A stretch of DNA of 64,000 bases from Tritrichomonas musculus (lineage: Eukaryota; Parabasalia; Tritrichomonadida; Tritrichomonadidae). Below, in pieces: positions 39,896 through 48,887 of the stretch. How positions within the stretch are numbered: position 1 is the stretch's first letter; the number at the start of each line of letters is the position of its first letter. The DNA is taken from the NCBI GenBank assembly GCA_039105265.1, contig JAPFFF010000056.1:620001-684000 (forward strand). The letters run 5' to 3'. The notes below the pieces were generated by a model that saw only the letters and a program-made list of their open reading frames with translations, did not search any database and was not told the DNA's origin. A program made the translations under genes and the position numbers.

Positions 39896-41541
39896 AGTTT
39901 ACAAGAGCTTTCAAAGAAGCTCAAACTTGAAGTAAATCGAGAAGATTTCGCCTTTTATGAATTAGAAAGAATTCCATCTAAAATTGACTTTGATTTTGAT
40001 TTAGATGAATCAAAAAGCATTAGTCAAAACATCCTTTCTCTTCGTTTTTTAGATTCTTTCTGATTACAGCAACTTAATCGAAGAGATATTGATCAATTAC
40101 ACCGATAAAGTGATGAGTTACAGGAGTTCAAGAGGAAATAGAAGTGAAGATGTGTGGTCGATTCGATTTTCTTTTCCTGATAAGAAAGACTCTCTCTATT
40201 CACAACTGATCATCAAGAAAGCATTCTCAATGAACACTAAATCGAAGTTCAGATTCATCAATCAAATTATAATGAATGATGCAAAAGAAGAATCTGAATT
40301 ACAGCTCACTTTCAACCGTTTTGAATCACAAAGATTCAGTGACAGCATCAACAAGAAAGAAAAAGAACCATCGAAAGATAAGCCACGTCCTTTGTTCGTC
40401 CAATTCATGGAGCAAATTGACACCGGAAATCTTCACAAGTTGAAAGTTCATCGAGGAAATCCATTCAGAGTTGATTTGCATCGATGCAAAAGCGATCATT
40501 GATCTAATGAACAACAATATTGGAGTCTTCACATCCAATCCCAACCATAGAAATGAGCTTCCAAACACAAACAAAGAAGACCTGATTCTGAACATCTATG
40601 ATCAAGGCAAGAATAAAGATAATGACTATGGCTCTTTAGCTGATGAACGTTTTCAATATGCTGGCGCTTTGATTGCTGTTTGTATTGTCTCTGATCTTCC
40701 TCAACAAATGAAGCTTGCTTCGTTTGTTTGGGAATACATGGCGAAGAACAAGATAGAGAACGTTGAATGCTTTTAAGAAATTGATGAAGATTTCAAGAAA
40801 CTCATGAAAGAAGCAGAGAGTTGTGAAAAACGATTAGAAAGCTCTCAAATGACAGTTGAAGAGTTCAATGAAGTCTTCGTACAAACGTTATAAATCAAGG
40901 ATTCTTTCGGCAATCAAGTTGATCTTGTTCCTTCTGGATCAAAGAAGAAAGTGACTTCTGAAAATCTTTCACAATTCATTGACCTTGCAAAGAATTTCAG
41001 GATTCATGAATTTGACAATGAACTTTATCAATTGAAGAAATATTTCGATATCGTAATGACGAAGAATGAAATAACAAGCATCCTTCGTCCAAACGAGTTG
41101 AAACACTTCGTCTGCGGTGAACCAGATTGTCCAGTTGAGCAGATGAAAAACTTGGTCAGTGTCAATGTTTTACCTTCGAATTCTCATGTAAGTGACTTCA
41201 ATGAATATTCTGCAAAAATGACAAACATGTTCTGGAACGTAATTGAGTCTTTCTCCGTAGAGGAAAGAATCGGCTTCATAAGATTCACTTCTGGATCAAA
41301 CGGTCTTCCAGCTGTCGGCTTGAATTGGCAGTCTAACTTAAAAGTAAATATTTTATCTAAAGAGGAAACTCAGAGAGTAAAGAAAATACTTCCTGAAGCT
41401 CAAACATGTTTCTCTACTGTTAAAATCTTTTACTTCGAAAATGAAGAACAACTTGCAAAAGTTATGAGAACTGCAATTCTGCACAGAGGATTGATAACTG
41501 ACGAACATGAAATTCCTGAAGGAATTGAAAACTTTATTTGA
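39836..41541 (+). pseudogene. HECT-type ubiquitin ligase C-terminal gene relic
   Basis: Three frames in succession carry parts of a HECT protein: 39885-40063, 40065-40500 and 40471-41541, the last broken by stops at 40774 and 40891. Recognisable parts are FVQFMEQI and LKVHRGNPFRVDL at the N-lobe start, then FIRFTSGSNGLPAVGLNW and AQTCFSTVKIFYFENEEQLA at the C-lobe, where the cysteine of TCF is the thioester site. HECT ligases accept ubiquitin on this cysteine before passing it to substrates. Because of two frameshifts and two stops the locus is a pseudogene, although the last 196 codons (40951-41541) are still open with an intact catalytic cysteine. It abuts the heparinase relic at a 19-bp imperfect direct repeat. 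Confidence 0.65.
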
Positions 41542-41919
41542 AATCTGATTTAATTCATGATTTTTAAAATAATTTTTTTTTTTTAACAACTAATAAAGTT
41601 TTCTGATCTAATCAATTAATTTTTTTTTATATAAATAAAGCAAATTTTTCTCATAAATTTGGGATTTATGCCTTTATATTAACTTTTTAAGGTCATTTTT
41701 CATCATAATATCGTTATAAATGTAAAAATATTACTACCAAATTATAATATTAAAACTTTATTTAATTAATTATAATAAAGAAAGTTTCATAATGTATGTT
41801 CATGTTATTTTTCAAATTTAATTGATAATAATCCAAAAAGAAATGAAGATATGATATTGTTTTTATATTTTTATTAATAAAGGGAATCATCTCTTAAAAA
41901 GTGAAAAGGTGATTTAGAT
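41542..41919. other. Intergenic spacer
   Basis: 378 AT-rich bases with T-runs between the HECT relic and the CHD-like gene. No promoter motif stands out beyond a TCATCTCT at 41887. Confidence 0.35.
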
Positions 41920-44900
41920 ATGAGTTATCCCAATGATTCAGTGCCTCAAGAAGTTTTAACAAATAAAGAAGTAATACAGAAGTCTCCAATTGAATTCATA
42001 ATAGGAATTAATCAGAAAAATTTTTTACTCGATAATCCTCAACTTAAATTTTTTGTCAAGCTCAGAGGACGTAAATATGCCGACAGTATTTGGATATCAA
42101 AAGTCAAAACTGATTCAGATCCAACTTTTGATCCTAAATTGATCGAAAACTTCCAACTTTCTCTAAAAGAATCAAGTCTTTCTCCTGTTCCTTTCGTAAG
42201 TTGCTTATACAAACCGGATAACATTATATTTGATGAATCGTTTTTTCACCCAGAGGAAATTTTAGCTACCAAAAAAGAAGGAACAGAGATATTTTATTTG
42301 GTTAAATGGGAAAATTTACCAGTAGATCAAGCGACATGGGAAAACAATTCAGATACATGCATTCCAACAGAATTATTTCTTTCTTACAAACTTTCAAAAA
42401 ATAAACCAAATCCAACTGTTTCTCAACCTACAGAAAGTTTTCAAAACCCAAGCCAATTTATACCATTAACCGAAAGTCCAACATACAAAGATGATAATAG
42501 ATTAACTTCATACCAATTAAATGGTCTTAATTGGCTTGTTGATAAATGGTACAATAATCGAAATTCAATTCTAGCAGACGAATCAGGAATCGGCAAAAAA
42601 GTGCAAATTGTCGCTTTTACAGAAGAAATACATAAGATGACAGGGTATTCTGGTCCTTTTTTAGTAATTACTTCACTATCTTCAATCAATTCATGGCTGA
42701 ATGTATTTAAAAAATGGACAAATTTCAGAATTATCAAATATATTGGTACAGAAAAACAACTCGAAATAATTCGTGAATATGTTTTATTTACAGACAATAC
42801 CAAAAAATTTATAAAATACGATATCGTTCTTACGACATATGATGTTTTCAATTCTCATTTCAATGATTTTAAGCAAATCCAATGGATTTCTATATACATA
42901 GACGAACTAATTCCAGAAATCATTCACAATCCTAATTTTGAGAGTCTCGAGCTAATTACAGATCATATCATAATCCTCACTCAATTTGATATAACCACGC
43001 AAGTGATCAACGATATCTATTCCCTCTTTCATCTGCTTGAGAATGACACTTTTTCTGACCTTGAAGTCTTCATCCAAGAATATTCGAATCCAAATATCCC
43101 TCTCGTTGACATTGAAAAATTCAGCATTCTATCACAAGATTACGTTCTAAGACGAGGTAAAGACATGCTGGATCCAATTCTACTCAAAATGAGCACCAAG
43201 CAGCCCTACTTGAACGATAACGAAGTCGTCATTGCAGCAGAGCCAACACAGTATCAAATTGACATGTTCAAAAAGTTCTTTTTAAGCCGAAGGCCTGACT
43301 TTATATTCAATGAGAATTCATTGCATTGCCTTTTCACACTCAGAAAAATAGCGAATCATCCTTTCCTTGACGCTGACGAGATGTCCATTTATCAGAACGA
43401 TCCGAAGAGCAAAGAAGAAGAGGTTAAAATGCTGATTGAAGCCTCTGGAAAGATGATCATAATGGACAAGTTATTAGAAAGATTCATTCAGCAGAACGAG
43501 AAAGTTCTAATTTTGTCAAATATGACAGAAATGGTCAATTTAATTGACCTTTATCTTCAAAAGAAGGGGATTCGTTACGAAAGGCTCGATGACTCATACG
43601 AAACTATGATTAACATTCATGATAATCAGCAGGATGTTTCATGCTATCTTTCGTGTGTTCACACTTTTTCAATGTATCTGAAAAACACTGAAAAAGTTCT
43701 GATATTTGATGGTCACTTCACTCCCAAATTTGAGAACAAGACTATTTATCGTCTCTTCACGCATGGAACGGTTGAAGAAGACTTGTTCATAAAATTCTTC
43801 GTTAAAAAAGACTTCAGTTCACCGACCAAAGAAGACGTCAATTTTTTTATGAGAGAAAATGCATATTTCGCCTTCCATGGTCAAATTGACAAAAGTTACA
43901 TAACGGAGCCTATTGAAAAGGCGATGGAATATCGTACTGCCTTTGACTTTTCTAGCCGTTATGACAGCCTCGACGATTCAGACTTTTGGATTGATTTGTA
44001 CAAGAAAGAAGACCTTATTAAGATTGACCAAATACCGATTGAAATTGACAAATTGAGGCAGATAGCCAAATTGATCATGAACATTGGCTGCTTTGAGACG
44101 CAAAGTCGGTATCAAAAGGAGCACAACAATGATAGTCATTTCAATTTTCTATTGGTCTGTTTGATTTACAGTGTTTACAAAAATGTAGACAAAGAGCTCA
44201 GAAAAATATTCAAAGGATACATTCAAAAAGTGAGAAAATTATGCAAAGAAATAATTGTAAGTAAATATGTAATTAATAGGGAACCGTTATCTAACCGTTC
44301 CTTTATTTTTGAATTATTTGGAGATGATTTATTTTTGACAATGATGAAAATAACATCTCTCGATCGTATTTATGTTTGTCTTTCTTTTATGTCGTCTCCT
44401 GAGTTTAATAAAATTGGCTTCATCTTCGCACAGTCGATGAATTGTCCAGTCTACTGGAACGACTATTACGACTACGTTCTGATGTACACTTCCTGCATGT
44501 ACGGAACAGCGCAAAGTAACATAAAAGCGTTCAAGAGCAATCTAGAAAGTATCAATATTCCTGTTGGCAATCTTCCACTTTCGTCATCTTACAACTTCTC
44601 TTCTTCTGAAGCTCCTGACTTCACAATCCATTCAATCACACAGCCAAATATGCCTTCAATCGATTCGGGAGTGATTAATTTGCCAAATTCCAAATGGCTG
44701 AAGCAAAGAATCACTTTAATTGTCTCCGAAATGGAAGCAATTATACCTCTTGATTACTTCCCATTGGTTAGACCATTATCGCCTTCAAAATGGATCGATT
44801 TTTACAATCCTGATCTTTCGATCCACTTGGAAACGCGAAACATGATAAAAAGAGTTCTTCGTTTTCTATTTCTTTATGGTTTTATTCCGAGCCAAGCCAA

Positions 44901-45981
44901 TTCTAAAACATTTTTATTGAAAGGGAAAATGAATCTTATTTCAGTTCCCGATGAAATTGTTGAATCGATCATTTATTCGTTGATTAAAAGTGCAGCTGAT
45001 TTGATCAGTTCGAATCAAAGCTACCTCAGCAATGACGATCGTTACATTTTCCTCAAATCAAGGGGCATTACAAGTAACATGAAAGAGCTTCTTTATTCTC
45101 TTATCAAAGATATTACTCCAATTCGTCTTGTCGACATTTCTTGGGTTCGTAAAGATGCTCTCTTGCTGCTTGCTAAGCAGTTGATCTTCTTCATTCGTGT
45201 TCGTGATTTGTGTGAAAATATGAAATATATTAAAATGCCTTATTTCGAGCATCCTAAATGGAATGGTGCTCCTAGTTGGTGGGATGCACAATGCAATTAC
45301 GAATTAATAAATGCTGTTTCAACTTTCGGCTTCGTCTTTCTTTCGGTTTTGAAAAAATTGAAAGAAATTAATAAAAATTTGACACAAAACGATAGATTCG
45401 AAATTGAAAATTTCAGAATTTATGAGAAAAAAATGCTGGGAGACATTCGTGTCGACCTTCCTCATTCTCTGAAAGATCATCTGGCTTTCATTAAAAAGAT
45501 CGAAAATAGAATTTTGATCTTGGAAAAGTTGATGAGCATTTTGATGGTTCCAACCGTCAAAGAGCTCTCAAATTTTTTGCCTAGAAATAAATTGACTGGT
45601 TTACAAATCCTAAACATTGGAAAGAAAAACGAAAAAGGTTGCCCAATTGGTTACTATGCTATCCGATTCTATCGGGCTATTGACAAACCGCCGAAACCGT
45701 CAAATGCTCAGAAAAATGATGATGACTTGTTTTGCAGCTTTTATTGCATGATAATTAAAAGTGCAACCGACGAGGCAACTCATTTCATCATCAGAAATTT
45801 GGATAATTCAGTCACAAAGATGTTCGAGGTCAGGGCATTGTCAATCAATCAGGCTTACAAGTTGTTCATTGATACTTTGATTGAAAAAGGGATAAAATTA
45901 CCTCCTCCTTATTTCGACGGTTATCAATTCTTTGGTTTTAAAACTAATTTTATTCGTTCTATTATTTCTTCTACACCATAG
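41920..45981 (+). CDS. CHD-like chromodomain protein with degenerate SNF2 core and FYRN/FYRC domains
   Basis: The 1,353-residue protein starts at ATG 41920. A chromodomain lies at about 95-155 (EEILATKKEGTEIFYLVKWE followed by NLPVDQATWE). A SNF2-type region begins near 193 with LTSYQLNGLNWLVDKW. Motif I reads DESGIGKKVQ in place of DEMGLGKTIQ, motif II has IDELIPE in place of DEGH, and the arginine-finger region (normally QAxxRxHRIGQ) is missing, though YRLFTHGTVEEDLF near 609 keeps the family pattern. The ATPase is therefore probably dead. Near 1245 GCPIGYYAIRFYRA begins a FYRN domain, and 1305-1350 (YFDGYQFFGFKTNFIRSI) is a FYRC domain; these occur in MLL/Set1-type and other chromatin proteins. 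Probably nuclear. The middle 650 residues are not recognised. Confidence 0.82.
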   Translation: MSYPNDSVPQEVLTNKEVIQKSPIEFIIGINQKNFLLDNPQLKFFVKLRGRKYADSIWISKVKTDSDPTFDPKLIENFQLSLKESSLSPVPFVSCLYKPDNIIFDESFFHPEEILATKKEGTEIFYLVKWENLPVDQATWENNSDTCIPTELFLSYKLSKNKPNPTVSQPTESFQNPSQFIPLTESPTYKDDNRLTSYQLNGLNWLVDKWYNNRNSILADESGIGKKVQIVAFTEEIHKMTGYSGPFLVITSLSSINSWLNVFKKWTNFRIIKYIGTEKQLEIIREYVLFTDNTKKFIKYDIVLTTYDVFNSHFNDFKQIQWISIYIDELIPEIIHNPNFESLELITDHIIILTQFDITTQVINDIYSLFHLLENDTFSDLEVFIQEYSNPNIPLVDIEKFSILSQDYVLRRGKDMLDPILLKMSTKQPYLNDNEVVIAAEPTQYQIDMFKKFFLSRRPDFIFNENSLHCLFTLRKIANHPFLDADEMSIYQNDPKSKEEEVKMLIEASGKMIIMDKLLERFIQQNEKVLILSNMTEMVNLIDLYLQKKGIRYERLDDSYETMINIHDNQQDVSCYLSCVHTFSMYLKNTEKVLIFDGHFTPKFENKTIYRLFTHGTVEEDLFIKFFVKKDFSSPTKEDVNFFMRENAYFAFHGQIDKSYITEPIEKAMEYRTAFDFSSRYDSLDDSDFWIDLYKKEDLIKIDQIPIEIDKLRQIAKLIMNIGCFETQSRYQKEHNNDSHFNFLLVCLIYSVYKNVDKELRKIFKGYIQKVRKLCKEIIVSKYVINREPLSNRSFIFELFGDDLFLTMMKITSLDRIYVCLSFMSSPEFNKIGFIFAQSMNCPVYWNDYYDYVLMYTSCMYGTAQSNIKAFKSNLESINIPVGNLPLSSSYNFSSSEAPDFTIHSITQPNMPSIDSGVINLPNSKWLKQRITLIVSEMEAIIPLDYFPLVRPLSPSKWIDFYNPDLSIHLETRNMIKRVLRFLFLYGFIPSQANSKTFLLKGKMNLISVPDEIVESIIYSLIKSAADLISSNQSYLSNDDRYIFLKSRGITSNMKELLYSLIKDITPIRLVDISWVRKDALLLLAKQLIFFIRVRDLCENMKYIKMPYFEHPKWNGAPSWWDAQCNYELINAVSTFGFVFLSVLKKLKEINKNLTQNDRFEIENFRIYEKKMLGDIRVDLPHSLKDHLAFIKKIENRILILEKLMSILMVPTVKELSNFLPRNKLTGLQILNIGKKNEKGCPIGYYAIRFYRAIDKPPKPSNAQKNDDDLFCSFYCMIIKSATDEATHFIIRNLDNSVTKMFEVRALSINQAYKLFIDTLIEKGIKLPPPYFDGYQFFGFKTNFIRSIISSTP

Positions 45982-46138
45982 ATTTATTTATTTATTTTAT
46001 GTAAAATATAGAATTATATTATTTAATTTCTAATTAATTTTTTTTAATAATTTTTCAATTCGGCTAAAGGTAAAGTTGGTTCTTTTCTAAATTTTGCTTG
46101 CTCTCTTTGATATAATTAGCTAAAGAACTTTTTTTCCA

Positions 46139-46563
46139 CTTAACAGATTTTAACGCATCAAAATTTCTTGATAATTTAGAGAAGTCTAGAGTATCAGGAA
46201 CTGACCCAACAATATCTAGCACAATCCCATATATTATGTCACCTGAATTTTTTGAAGATCCTTGGTATTGATTATTACGCTTATGGAGTAACTCTTTTCA
46301 GTCTCATAACTTGTCAATTACCATCTGTTGATGTCAATAAGGTTTGTAAAGGTATTAGGTTCCCATTTCCAGAAAATACACCAGAAAAATGGAAAACGCT
46401 AATAGAAGATTGTTGGAATCAAGAAATAACAAAACGGCCAAATTTCACTCAAATTTGTGACCAACTTGAATCAGACATATTTGCAGATCCTAATAAAATC
46501 GATTTAGAAATGTTCAACGATTATAAAAATATTGTTTATCCATTACGACCAAAAAAAAGTTAA
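46139..46563 (+). pseudogene. Truncated TKL-like kinase pseudogene
   Basis: From about 46139 the DNA follows the kinase part of the two intact paralogues at 48888 and 51473: DFNASKFLDN, then PYIMSPEFFEDP. About 20 bases corresponding to GEWKDKF are deleted at 46262, which shifts the frame. Similarity then continues as DYYAYGVTLFSLITCQLPSV to LESDIFADPNKIDLEMFNDY and YPLRPK, and ends with KKS and a stop. The N-lobe, catalytic loop, Sel1 and UBR parts are absent. It resembles the copy at 51473 more closely (PSVDVN, FPENTPEKWKTLIE). It is a 5'- and 3'-truncated member of the tandem array. Confidence 0.75.
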
Positions 46564-46934
46564 AATATACACGAATATGAAATAATTTCACACCCATTTG
46601 CATCCATCTTTTTCATCAATTTTTTTAAAAAAAAAAAATAAAAATAAAAATAAAAATTCATGATAATCCAGTAGGTATGAAGATCAAACGTGCATTATTG
46701 AATTATCTAGTAGGCAAAACGTGGGTGCATTATTGAATTATAATCCACGTTTTGCATTCTTATCAGTTAAAAAATACAATACAATTCAAGTAATATATTT
46801 TTAACTCATGATTTTACAAAATATTTTTCCTGATATTAAAATATCAATTTGATACATTACATAATATTTTTACACCTGCTTTTATATATATAAATATATT
46901 ATATTTTCATTATTAGTATTCGAAATATTAATAT
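46564..46934. other. Intergenic spacer with hairpin and direct repeat
   Basis: 371 bases. GTGCATTATTGAATTAT occurs at 46690-46706 and 46725-46741. GCAAAACGTGG at 46714-46724 pairs exactly with CCACGTTTTGC at 46745-46755, giving an 11-bp stem with a 20-base loop that contains the second repeat. Its role is unknown; it could be a minute transposon relic. Confidence 0.55.
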
Positions 46935-48584
46935 TTAACCATGAAATGGTGCTCTTTGCTTGTTGCTGGCCAATCTCCTATTTCTGGATTCTTCAAGCCA
47001 ATAATCCATAAGAATTCGCCTTTGGTTATTCTCTTTTGTGTTTTTTCTTGCTGTTGACATCCTTGAAGCATTAGTAGATACTTTCCTCCTTGGAGATTCA
47101 AGATTTCCATTTCTTGTTCGTGGACGTGATTCATTTTGATTTCTTTGTGTTACTCCTCGATCAAGACGATAGTTTGATGAGTTGCGAACATCCATTGTAT
47201 TCAAGTTATTCATACGATTGTAAGCAATTAATTGTTCTTGCTCATTTTTCGTCTGTTGGCGATGCAATTTTTCTCTTCTACCTCCTGCAAGGGCACTTTG
47301 CGGAATTCGATTTCTATTTTGAGCATTTTTGGTCAAATTTGTATTTTTATTTGGTTTTGCTTCTTGCTCAATTAATGAATTGTTTTCATTTACATTTTCA
47401 TTATCTTGGTTTTTATTGATTGGGTTTTTGTTTACAACAAAACATGATTGATTATTTGCGTTCTTTTCTTTTGTATTTGGTTTTGTTGGTTGATTTCTGC
47501 TTTTAGTATTTTTTGTTTCCGCATTGTTTTCGTTATCAGAAAACACAGGTATTGAATGTATCTTAGCAAGCATTGATGCTTGCTTCGATATTTGGTTGTT
47601 GTGAATTGAAACCTTAGTATTATTTCCTTTTTGTTGTTTGGCTTCTGAAATGACTTGTGAATAAATTGATTGTCTTGAATGTATAATTTGGCTTGAATTT
47701 GAATTTGGCTTGGTCCAATCATATTGATAGTCATAAACATATCCAAGCTTGATAAAAAGATCTCTGAACATTTGTTTTAGTTCTGAGTAATTTGGCTTAT
47801 CTGTAAATCTAAGACTTCTAACTGCATTAAAATATTTGACAAATTCGTTCGGAAATCCTTTGCATAAATCAACAAAAGATGTTTTAGATTTAACATCACA
47901 AATTCTGTTATATTTTTGCTTTTGGTCTTTGCCATTTAGCCCCATCCAGGGTAATCCACCTCTTAATAGATAAAGCCAAACATATCCGAGTGATTCTAAA
48001 TCATCTCTTCTGGATTGTTCAATCCCTTTAAGAGCTCCAACTGATGCATATCTTGCGGTACCAGTCAGCGATTTTCCTTCAATATAAGGAATGTGAGTGT
48101 GTGTATGTTGATCTCTGTATTTCTTAGAAAGCCCATAGTCGATTATAAAAACCTGATTTGATGATGATCCAAGACCCATTGCAAAATTGTCTGGTTTTAT
48201 ATCCCTGTGTATGAAATTTTTATTATGAAGAAATTCAACGCAAGAAATCATTTGGTCAGCAAGCATCAAAACTGTTTTTAAAGAAAACCGGTGATGGCAT
48301 TGGACGAATAAGTCTTCAAGGGACTTACCAAGAAGATCAATAACCATTATGTTATGTGAACCTTCTGTTCCATACCAATGAAGGCGTGGTATACCAGTTC
48401 CACCAGAAAAAATTGCGTAAAGTTTTGATTCATATGCTAATTGAGGAACCCTAGAATGAGAATTTTCCATTTTAATGGCTACCTTTCTGTGGGAATGAAT
48501 ATTTTCTGCAGTAAAGATCTTGCCAAAGCTGCCTGCACCAATTCTTGTTCCCAATTTGTAATGGCCTCCAACGATTCTTTCCAT
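46935..48584 (-). CDS. Casein kinase 1 family protein kinase
   Basis: The 549-residue protein starts at ATG 48584. Residues 1-285 are a complete CK1 kinase domain: [14 protein letters not shown] (glycine loop), VAIKMENS (lysine), [14 protein letters not shown] (catalytic loop), [12 protein letters not shown] (DFG replaced by DYG, as is normal for CK1), [20 protein letters not shown] (CK1 signature in place of APE) and [22 protein letters not shown]1 enzymes phosphorylate primed or acidic sites and control trafficking, cell cycle and clocks. The C-terminal 265 residues are rich in N, Q, K and R with no domain, as is usual for this family's regulatory tails. It lies on the opposite strand inside the kinase-Sel1-UBR array. 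Confidence 0.94.
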   Translation of the reverse strand: MERIVGGHYKLGTRIGAGSFGKIFTAENIHSHRKVAIKMENSHSRVPQLAYESKLYAIFSGGTGIPRLHWYGTEGSHNIMVIDLLGKSLEDLFVQCHHRFSLKTVLMLADQMISCVEFLHNKNFIHRDIKPDNFAMGLGSSSNQVFIIDYGLSKKYRDQHTHTHIPYIEGKSLTGTARYASVGALKGIEQSRRDDLESLGYVWLYLLRGGLPWMGLNGKDQKQKYNRICDVKSKTSFVDLCKGFPNEFVKYFNAVRSLRFTDKPNYSELKQMFRDLFIKLGYVYDYQYDWTKPNSNSSQIIHSRQSIYSQVISEAKQQKGNNTKVSIHNNQISKQASMLAKIHSIPVFSDNENNAETKNTKSRNQPTKPNTKEKNANNQSCFVVNKNPINKNQDNENVNENNSLIEQEAKPNKNTNLTKNAQNRNRIPQSALAGGRREKLHRQQTKNEQEQLIAYNRMNNLNTMDVRNSSNYRLDRGVTQRNQNESRPRTRNGNLESPRRKVSTNASRMSTARKNTKENNQRRILMDYWLEESRNRRLASNKQRAPFHG

Positions 48585-48887
48585 CGGAGATTTCTAAACA
48601 GGAAAAAAAATGCTGAACGTACTCATTTTATATTAACGTCTCGATAATTGTATTTTTGAATTAAAAGACGTTTGTTTTGAATATTTCTTATTTCTATAAA
48701 AGTTGAGAAATATACATAACAAACAATATAATTGTTAAAAAAATATATTATTACTTATTAATACAAGTATATAATATTATATAAATATAAATTATCATTT
48801 ATAATATAAAGTTATTAAAGATATTTTTTAGTTATTAAGGGTAAAAGAATTTTCCTCTCAATTTAATAATGGTTTTCATTTCATCAA
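48585..48887. other. Divergent promoter region
   Basis: 303 AT-rich bases between the divergent CK1 and kinase-Sel1-UBR genes. TCATTTCATC at 48876-48885 is an Inr-like pair just before the ATG at 48888. An earlier ATG at 48869 would make an out-of-frame eight-codon peptide overlapping the start, if transcription begins upstream of it. Confidence 0.35.
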
